Under the pieces are notes generated by a model that was not told the origin of the DNA, searched no databases, and was given only the letters and a program-made list of their open reading frames with translations. Below, one piece after another: positions 22,577 through 27,172 of a stretch of DNA of 27,172 nt. The stretch's first letter is position 1; every line of letters starts with the position of its first letter. The position numbers and the translations under genes were made by a program. Origin of the DNA: Collinsella sp. (GTDB lineage Bacteria > Actinomycetota > Coriobacteriia > Coriobacteriales > Coriobacteriaceae); assembly GCA_018382125.1 (NCBI GenBank), contig JAGZQO010000027.1, positions 1 through 27,172 of the forward strand, in the 5' to 3' direction.

Positions 22577-24010
22577 TTAGGCCTCCTCGCCGGTCGCGCC
22601 AGCGGCACCGCCCGCAGCCGCCAGGTCCACACCCTCGGCAACCGTCGTCACGGCGTCGCCCGGCCAGGCGACCTTGGTCAGGTCGGCCGCGGCCAGAGAC
22701 TCGGCACTCACGGCATCCTCACCCTGCTCCAGCACGCGACGACGCAGGGCAGCAGAGAGCGCGTGCGCCCACAGGCCCTCGGCCTCGGCCAGACGCTGTG
22801 TGGCGGGAGCGTCGGAGAGCAGGCCCTCGGGTGTATAGCAAATGACGCTCGAGCGCTTAACGAACTCTTCGACCGAAAGCGGGTTGGAGAACATGGCCGT
22901 GCCGCCGGTCGGCAGCGTGTGGTTGGGGCCGGCAACATAATCGCCAAGCGGCTCGGAGCTCCAAGCGCCCACAAAGATGGCGCCGGCGTTGCGAATGCCG
23001 CCGAGCAGGCCCATCGCGTCCTTGCAGTGCAGCTCAAGGTGCTCGGGCGCCACGGTGTTCACGGCCTCGACGGCGGCAGCCATATCGGCGGCCACCACGA
23101 TGGTGCCTTCGTTGTCGAGCGAAGCGCGCGTGATCTCGGCACGCGGCGACTGCGCCACCAGGATGTCGATGCCAGCCTCGACCTCGCGCGCAAACTGCTC
23201 GTCGCAAGTCACCAGATAGCAGGCTGCCAGCGGATCGTGCTCGGCCTGGGCCATCAGGTCTGCCGCGACCACCATAGGCTTGGCCGTGGCGTCGGCCAGC
23301 ACGCAGACCTCGGAGGGACCGGCGACCATGTCGATGCCCACGTCGCCCGACACAATCTGCTTGGCGGCGGCAACAAAGGCGTTGCCCGGGCCGGTGATTT
23401 TGTCGACGCGCGGAATGGTCTCGGTACCGTACGCCAGCGCGGCCACGGCCTGAGCGCCGCCCACCATATAGATTTCGTCCACGCCGCCGAGCTTAGCCGC
23501 GGCGAGCGTGTAGGGGCTGATCAGGCCGTCTTTTTGCGGCGGGGTCACCATAACCACGCGCTTGACGCCGGCGACCTTGGCGGGAATGGCGTTCATGAGC
23601 ACGGTGGAGGGATATTGCGCGCGGCCGCCCGGTACATAGATGCCGGCCGCCGCGAGCGGGGTCACCTTAACGCCGAGCATCGTGCCGTCCGCACGCGTGG
23701 TAAACCAGCTCTGCTCGACCTCGCGCTGGTGGAACTCGCGAATCTGGCGCGCGGCCTTCTCAAGCGCGGCGACAAAGGCCGGGTCGAGGCCTTCGAGCGC
23801 GGCATCGATCTGCTCCTGCGGCAAGCGGAAGCTCTGCAGCTCAACGCCGTCAAAACGCTGACAGTAATCGCGCACCGCGGCATCCCCGTTGGCACGCACG
23901 TTGGCCACGATATCGCGGGCGGCGTCGATGATGTTTTGCGGCAGCACGCCCTTGCGGTTGAGCTGGTTGGTAACGAGGCGCTCACCGGGAGCAAGCTTGA
24001 TGGTCTTCAT
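22577..24010 (-). CDS. hisD: Histidinol dehydrogenase
   Basis: HisD oxidises histidinol to histidine in two NAD-dependent steps. The 477-residue zinc enzyme shows AGIYVPGGRAQYPSTVLM, the MVGGAQAVAALAYGTETI and ITGPGNAFVAAAK segments, AQAEHDPLA (zinc ligand region), APEHLE and GPNHTLPTGG. E. coli HisD is 434 residues; this one carries about 35 extra residues at the C-terminus, ending in an Ala/Gly-rich tail of no known function. AGGGGAT eight bases before the ATG supports the start. It is separated from hisZG by 105 GC-rich bases, unlike the tight junctions that follow. Confidence 0.96.
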   Translation of the reverse strand: MKTIKLAPGERLVTNQLNRKGVLPQNIIDAARDIVANVRANGDAAVRDYCQRFDGVELQSFRLPQEQIDAALEGLDPAFVAALEKAARQIREFHQREVEQSWFTTRADGTMLGVKVTPLAAAGIYVPGGRAQYPSTVLMNAIPAKVAGVKRVVMVTPPQKDGLISPYTLAAAKLGGVDEIYMVGGAQAVAALAYGTETIPRVDKITGPGNAFVAAAKQIVSGDVGIDMVAGPSEVCVLADATAKPMVVAADLMAQAEHDPLAACYLVTCDEQFAREVEAGIDILVAQSPRAEITRASLDNEGTIVVAADMAAAVEAVNTVAPEHLELHCKDAMGLLGGIRNAGAIFVGAWSSEPLGDYVAGPNHTLPTGGTAMFSNPLSVEEFVKRSSVICYTPEGLLSDAPATQRLAEAEGLWAHALSAALRRRVLEQGEDAVSAESLAAADLTKVAWPGDAVTTVAEGVDLAAAGGAAGATGEEA

Positions 24011-24115
24011 ATCGGTATCCCCTATCGGTCGAGGTTGTGTTCGAAAAACGAGAGGCCGGGCGGCGGCGCCAATCGGCCCGCAGCCCGTACGTTGGGGCGC
24101 CCGTGCGCGCTCGCG
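24011..24115 (-). other. GC-rich spacer between hisZG and hisD
   Basis: This 105-base gap has GGCGCC blocks facing TTGGCGCC on the minus strand, which can form a long imperfect hairpin, followed by GGCCTCTCGTTTTTCG. It might act as an internal attenuating or processing site that sets the ratio of HisZG to the later enzymes. It contains no convincing gene. Confidence 0.35.
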
Positions 24116-25831
24116 CTATTGTGCCGAGCCCGCGACGGGCTCAAAATGCTTGTCCTTAACGGCCGCGGCCAAGCGATCTGCCAGATTGCGTACGCGCGGA
24201 TCCAGGCGCGCAGCACCCGGATTGACAAAGAAGCGGGCCGTGCAGTCCATGATGCGGCCGGTGATGACCAGGTCGTTGTCGCGCAGCGTGGCGCCCGTGG
24301 CGGTGATGTCCACGATGCGATCGGTCATGCCGACAATGGGGCCCAGCTCGATGTTACCGTGCAGTGAGACGATATCGGCGTTCACGCCGCGCTCGGCATA
24401 CCAGGCACTCGCGATGCGCGGGTACTTGGTGGCCACGCGAAGCGACCCGCGACGGGCATAGTTGCGCTCGGCCTGGCCGGCGCGCCCTGCGGGCTCCGCC
24501 TCGATAAACGTGCACAGGCCATAGCCCAGGTCGACCAGCTGCAGCAGGTTGAGGTCTGCCTCGATGAGCGAGTCCCAGCCGCAGATGCCGCAATCGGCAC
24601 CACCGCAGCCCACAAAGGCAGGCGCATCGCTGGGACGCACGATGACAAACTCGATATCGCCGACCGCGCCCTCGCCGGCACGCGTGTCGCGGCCGCGCAC
24701 GATCAGGTGACGGCCGGGGTCACGCAGCTCAGAGACGTCCAGGCCCGCGGTCTCGAGCACGTCGAGCGTGTCGGCCTTAAGCGAGCCCTTGGGCACGGCG
24801 ATGCGCAGCGGGCCCTCGGCGCCACGGCCCGCGGCGTGATCGTCGTCGAAAGCGGCGTCCTCGGCCGAGGTGTGCGCGGCCTCCAGGCACTCGAGCGAAA
24901 AAGCGAAGCCCGCCGCCGGCACCTCGATGCCGTCGCCAAACGCACCGGTAAAGATGGAGTCGTAGCGTCCGCCCGAACCGACCGGATCGGGCAGGCCGCC
25001 GGCATAGGCCTTAAAGACCAGACCCGTGTAGTAATCAAAAGAGTTCATGATGGAGAAGTCGAAGGACAGCACCTGGGCGTCCTCGGGAGCCAGACCATCA
25101 ACCAGGGCACGCAGTTCCCGCGTCAGCGGCGCGACGATGCCGGCGGCCTCCAGCAGCGCATCCACGCGGTCGAGCACCTCGGCGCCGCCGTGCAAGCGCG
25201 GCAGCTCGCTGATGGCAGCCTTGACGGCATCGGACTCGGTGCTTGCCGCCACGCGGGCATCGAGGCCCACAAAGTCGTTGGCGTGCACGCAGCGCAGGGC
25301 CTCAGCGGCCAGCTCGCGATCCTCGCACGCCGCGAGCAGTTCCTTAAACGGACGCACGCTACCTGCGATAATGCGTGCATCGGGCAGCGCCAGCTTGCGC
25401 ACTGCCTCGGCCACGAGCGAGACAATCTCGACATCGCCCGCGGTATCGCCCGCACCGATGAGCTCAAAACCCAGTTGCGTAAACTGACGCGAGCCGCCGG
25501 CATTGCGCTGGCACTCACGAACCACCGGCGCCTCGTAGCGAAGGCGCAGGGGCAGGTCGGCCGCGCGCATGCGGGTCGAAACCAAGCGCACGATCGGCAG
25601 CGTGTTGTCGGGACGGACCACCAGCAGGCGACCGTCGTCATCAAAGAGCTTAAACGGCGTGTCCGCAATGCGGCCGCCTTCCTCGAGCGAACCCTTGTCC
25701 TCGAGCAGCGGCGTCTCGACCGGAAGGTAATGATGCTCCCTGAAGCAGCCCTTCACCGTCAGCGCAATCTCCTCGCGCGCCTGAGCCTCCTCGGGCAATA
25801 TGTCCCGGAATCCCCACGGTGTGGCCGTCAT
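24116..25831 (-). CDS. HisZ-HisG fusion, ATP phosphoribosyltransferase
   Basis: A 571-residue fusion. Residues 1 to about 318 are HisZ, the catalytically inert HisRS-like regulatory subunit: TPWGFRDILPEEA, the class II motif 2 region RLRYEAPVVREC, SFDYYTGLVFKAY and AAGFAFSLE (motif 3-like). A charged linker (319-340) leads to short-form HisG (341-571): LRIAVPKGSL, GWDSLIEADLN, RVATKYPRIA, and the PRPP loop region IVDITATGATLRDNDL. HisG transfers phosphoribose to ATP, the committed step of histidine synthesis. The short form lacks the ACT regulatory domain and needs HisZ, so the fusion joins two obligate partners. Three cysteines (409, 414, 417) replace commonly non-cysteine positions near GADCGICGWD. 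GAGGAGG lies eight bases before the ATG. Confidence 0.93.
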   Translation of the reverse strand: MTATPWGFRDILPEEAQAREEIALTVKGCFREHHYLPVETPLLEDKGSLEEGGRIADTPFKLFDDDGRLLVVRPDNTLPIVRLVSTRMRAADLPLRLRYEAPVVRECQRNAGGSRQFTQLGFELIGAGDTAGDVEIVSLVAEAVRKLALPDARIIAGSVRPFKELLAACEDRELAAEALRCVHANDFVGLDARVAASTESDAVKAAISELPRLHGGAEVLDRVDALLEAAGIVAPLTRELRALVDGLAPEDAQVLSFDFSIMNSFDYYTGLVFKAYAGGLPDPVGSGGRYDSIFTGAFGDGIEVPAAGFAFSLECLEAAHTSAEDAAFDDDHAAGRGAEGPLRIAVPKGSLKADTLDVLETAGLDVSELRDPGRHLIVRGRDTRAGEGAVGDIEFVIVRPSDAPAFVGCGGADCGICGWDSLIEADLNLLQLVDLGYGLCTFIEAEPAGRAGQAERNYARRGSLRVATKYPRIASAWYAERGVNADIVSLHGNIELGPIVGMTDRIVDITATGATLRDNDLVITGRIMDCTARFFVNPGAARLDPRVRNLADRLAAAVKDKHFEPVAGSAQ

Positions 25832-25867
25832 CTGGTGAGCCTCCTCATGCTGCGTTTCATATAGAAC

Positions 25868-25897
25868 AGAAGACCGGCATAGCTCCGCCGGTCTTCT
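25868..25897 (-). terminator. 11-bp hairpin upstream of hisZG
   Basis: AGAAGACCGGC and GCCGGTCTTCT pair perfectly around an eight-base loop, 37 bases before the hisZG ATG. It could terminate the FrlC-like gene, whose stop is about 100 bases upstream, or fold in the his leader. The downstream sequence (GTTCTATATG) is only weakly U-rich, so terminator strength is doubtful. Confidence 0.5.
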
Positions 25898-26000
25898 GGG
25901 TACTTTAGCATACTAGAGTGTTTGCGGGGAAAATCCGTCGCAGCCGCTCACGCCGTATTCATTTGGAAACATGGGGCAGATTGCCGCAACCCAACCCCAC

Positions 26001-26837
26001 CTAGGCGCCAATCGCGCGTCGGTACTCCGCCATAACCTGAGCGTCGGCTGCCGCGGGATTGGCAAAATAGCGCCAGTCATAGGTCTCGGCCGAAACAACT
26101 CCGCGATAGCCGCGCGCCACCAGCCTATCTAGGTCGGCGCGCATATCGCGGTCGCCGTCACCCCAGGCAAGATGCGTCGTGCCATCTGCCGCAACATCGA
26201 CAAAATGCACGTGGGCGACATCATCGCCAAGCAGATCGAAATAATCGTCGATGGTATCCCCCGCCACCGCCATAGCGCCCAAATCCAGACACGCCTTAAG
26301 TGCCGGATGATCAACTGCCTCGATCATGCACTTCGTATCGGCCGCCGAGTTCACGATCATCGACTCAACCGGTTGTAGGGCCTCGAGCACCAGTCGCACG
26401 CCGCGCTCTCCCGCATGCTCGGCAATCGCACGCAGCATCGAGGCGCTGCGACCCCACGCGTCCTCGATCGGCTCGTTCAAAAATGCCCAGCCGCTCGAGA
26501 CCATGACCTGCTCGGCTCCAAGTTCCGCCGCGATATCTACAACGTTCTTAAAGTACGCGAGCGTGCGGGCACGCGCCTCATTCCCGCGCGCCGCGATATT
26601 CCACGGCTTGGGGTTGTTCTGTTCGGGACAAAGCCCCACAATCCGAACCCCATACCGCTGCGACAGCTCCCGCACCTGCTCGAGCGAATCGTATCCATGG
26701 CAATCGACATACAGATGCATCGCCCCGGTCCAAAGCTCGCAACACGTGTAGCCCGAGGCCGCTGCCGAAGAAAAGAATTCCTCAAGGTCAAAATAACGAT
26801 GGCTGATATTCATGACGGCAAGCTGGGGATAGCTCAT
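26001..26837 (-). CDS. Sugar phosphate isomerase/epimerase, FrlC-like
   Basis: A 278-residue xylose-isomerase-like TIM barrel protein. The pattern IVGLCPEQNN...N, LVLEALQPVESMIVNSAAD, CLDLGAM, HVHFVD and HLAWGDGDRDM runs parallel to E. coli fructoselysine 3-epimerase FrlC (276 residues) as I remember it, with metal-ligand Glu, Asp, His and Glu in place. The ATG at 26837 has GGAGAG eight bases upstream. It follows an FrlB-like SIS gene by 73 bases on the same strand, which supports a role in Amadori-compound or related sugar-phosphate use. The exact substrate is not fixed by sequence; other 3-epimerases and isomerases share this fold. Confidence 0.78.
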   Translation of the reverse strand: MSYPQLAVMNISHRYFDLEEFFSSAAASGYTCCELWTGAMHLYVDCHGYDSLEQVRELSQRYGVRIVGLCPEQNNPKPWNIAARGNEARARTLAYFKNVVDIAAELGAEQVMVSSGWAFLNEPIEDAWGRSASMLRAIAEHAGERGVRLVLEALQPVESMIVNSAADTKCMIEAVDHPALKACLDLGAMAVAGDTIDDYFDLLGDDVAHVHFVDVAADGTTHLAWGDGDRDMRADLDRLVARGYRGVVSAETYDWRYFANPAAADAQVMAEYRRAIGA

Positions 26838-26854
26838 AATTACTCTCCAACCCA

Positions 26855-26887
26855 AGCGAGGCCCCGTTCCATATAGGAGCGAGGCCC
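26855..26887. repeat. Direct repeat AGCGAGGCCC
   Basis: AGCGAGGCCC occurs at 26855-26864 and 26878-26887, 23 bases apart (about two helical turns), between the SIS and FrlC-like genes. It may be an operator or a chance repeat. Confidence 0.35.
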
Positions 26888-26910
26888 GATTACACAAACG
26901 TTATTTGCTC

Positions 26911-27172
26911 TTAGTAGTCGAACTGGTGATAGTAGCGACGGTAGTTGAGGTTGTGCTTGGTGACCGTCTCGTAGTAAGCGGCAAGGCGATCGGTGATCAG
27001 CGAGGAGAGGATCCACGGGGAGACGATGACGCGGAACTCGTCGTCAAGGCCGGGGATCGCGAACTCGGCGGTATCGATGATGTTGATGTCGGTGTCGCCG
27101 GTCACGCCGCGGGTCAGGAACGCGCGGGCGCGCTCGTCGAGCTTGCGGTTCTCGTCCTCGCCCATGAACAGG
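26911..27172 (-). CDS. SIS-domain sugar isomerase/deglycase, C-terminal part (FrlB-like)
   Basis: Only the last 87 or so codons are in the window; the frame is open at the right edge, so the ATG at 27165 is probably internal. The visible part (FMGEDENRKLDERARAF, then INIIDTAEF, and the ending RRYYHQFDY) resembles the C-terminus of SIS-domain phosphosugar proteins, including fructoselysine-6-phosphate deglycase FrlB, which ends in a similar RRYYGGLVEY as I recall it. SIS proteins isomerise or cleave aldose/ketose phosphates. The FrlC-like gene follows 73 bases downstream. The substrate is unproven. Confidence 0.65.
   Translation of the reverse strand, partial: LFMGEDENRKLDERARAFLTRGVTGDTDINIIDTAEFAIPGLDDEFRVIVSPWILSSLITDRLAAYYETVTKHNLNYRRYYHQFDY

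Noticed and set aside
22553..24367. Plus-strand open frame opposite hisD
   Set aside because: Antisense shadow of a well-recognised enzyme gene, with His/Arg/Gly-rich product typical of reverse-frame reading.
25831..25861. Ten-codon minus-strand ORF (MKRSMRRLTR) whose TGA overlaps the hisZG ATG, as a his leader peptide
   Set aside because: It has no histidine codons and no ribosome site, and the nearby hairpin lacks alternative antiterminator pairing that I can see.
26911..27165. Treating the frame starting at ATG 27165 as a complete 84-residue gene
   Set aside because: The frame is open to the window edge and the product aligns only with the C-terminus of SIS proteins, so it is a truncated view of a longer gene.

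Overview
The window is high-GC, tightly packed bacterial chromosome. Its gene content and neighbourhoods (enolase - DivIC-like septum protein - Ppx/GppA, a nine-gene histidine operon headed by a HisZ-HisG fusion, a UBA/DUF4342 protein beside an OmpR-type two-component system, a PTS IIB, and a possible Amadori-sugar pair at the edge) suggest a gut actinobacterium of the class Coriobacteriia, most likely Collinsella or a close relative. The assignment is inferred from gene content and style, not from a marker gene.

Layout. 1-2721: a DUF2207 membrane protein (minus) flanked by two copies of a CTAGTC...GGGGAC repeat, then a gene-free stretch with three consecutive hairpins. 2722-4790: GluQ-RS (plus, apparently leaderless), converging on a calcineurin-like phosphoesterase and a small membrane protein (minus). 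5149-7774: DUF4342 protein, response regulator and sensor kinase, co-directional (plus), closed by a strong terminator. 7850-8523: a minus-strand pair, VOC protein and orphan GatB-like IIB. 8687-9426: a one-pass membrane protein with helical repeats and tRNA-Leu(UAA). 9559-10986: 33-bp tandem palindromic repeats at the promoter of an AAA/DUF4143 ATPase. 11105-14368: ppx/gppA, divIC-like and eno (all minus). 14558-16508: mazG, yfcE-like and a stand-alone LarC C-terminal half (minus operon). 16840-17751: PHP-family histidinol phosphatase (plus). 17872-25831: hisZG-D-C-B-H-A-F-I-E (minus). 26001-27172: an FrlC-like epimerase and the end of an FrlB-like SIS protein (minus).

The genes fit together best in histidine synthesis. 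The minus operon supplies every step except histidinol-phosphate phosphatase, and the convergent PHP gene next to hisE probably supplies that one. HisZ and short-form HisG, normally separate subunits of one complex, are one polypeptide here.

The most unusual non-coding content is a set of REP/MITE-like palindromes in the intergenic gaps. Two 69-bp elements share stems but have different apical hairpins. Two other long hairpins and several CTAGTC/GGGGAC units also occur. No transposase, prophage, CRISPR array or clear defence island is present in the window.
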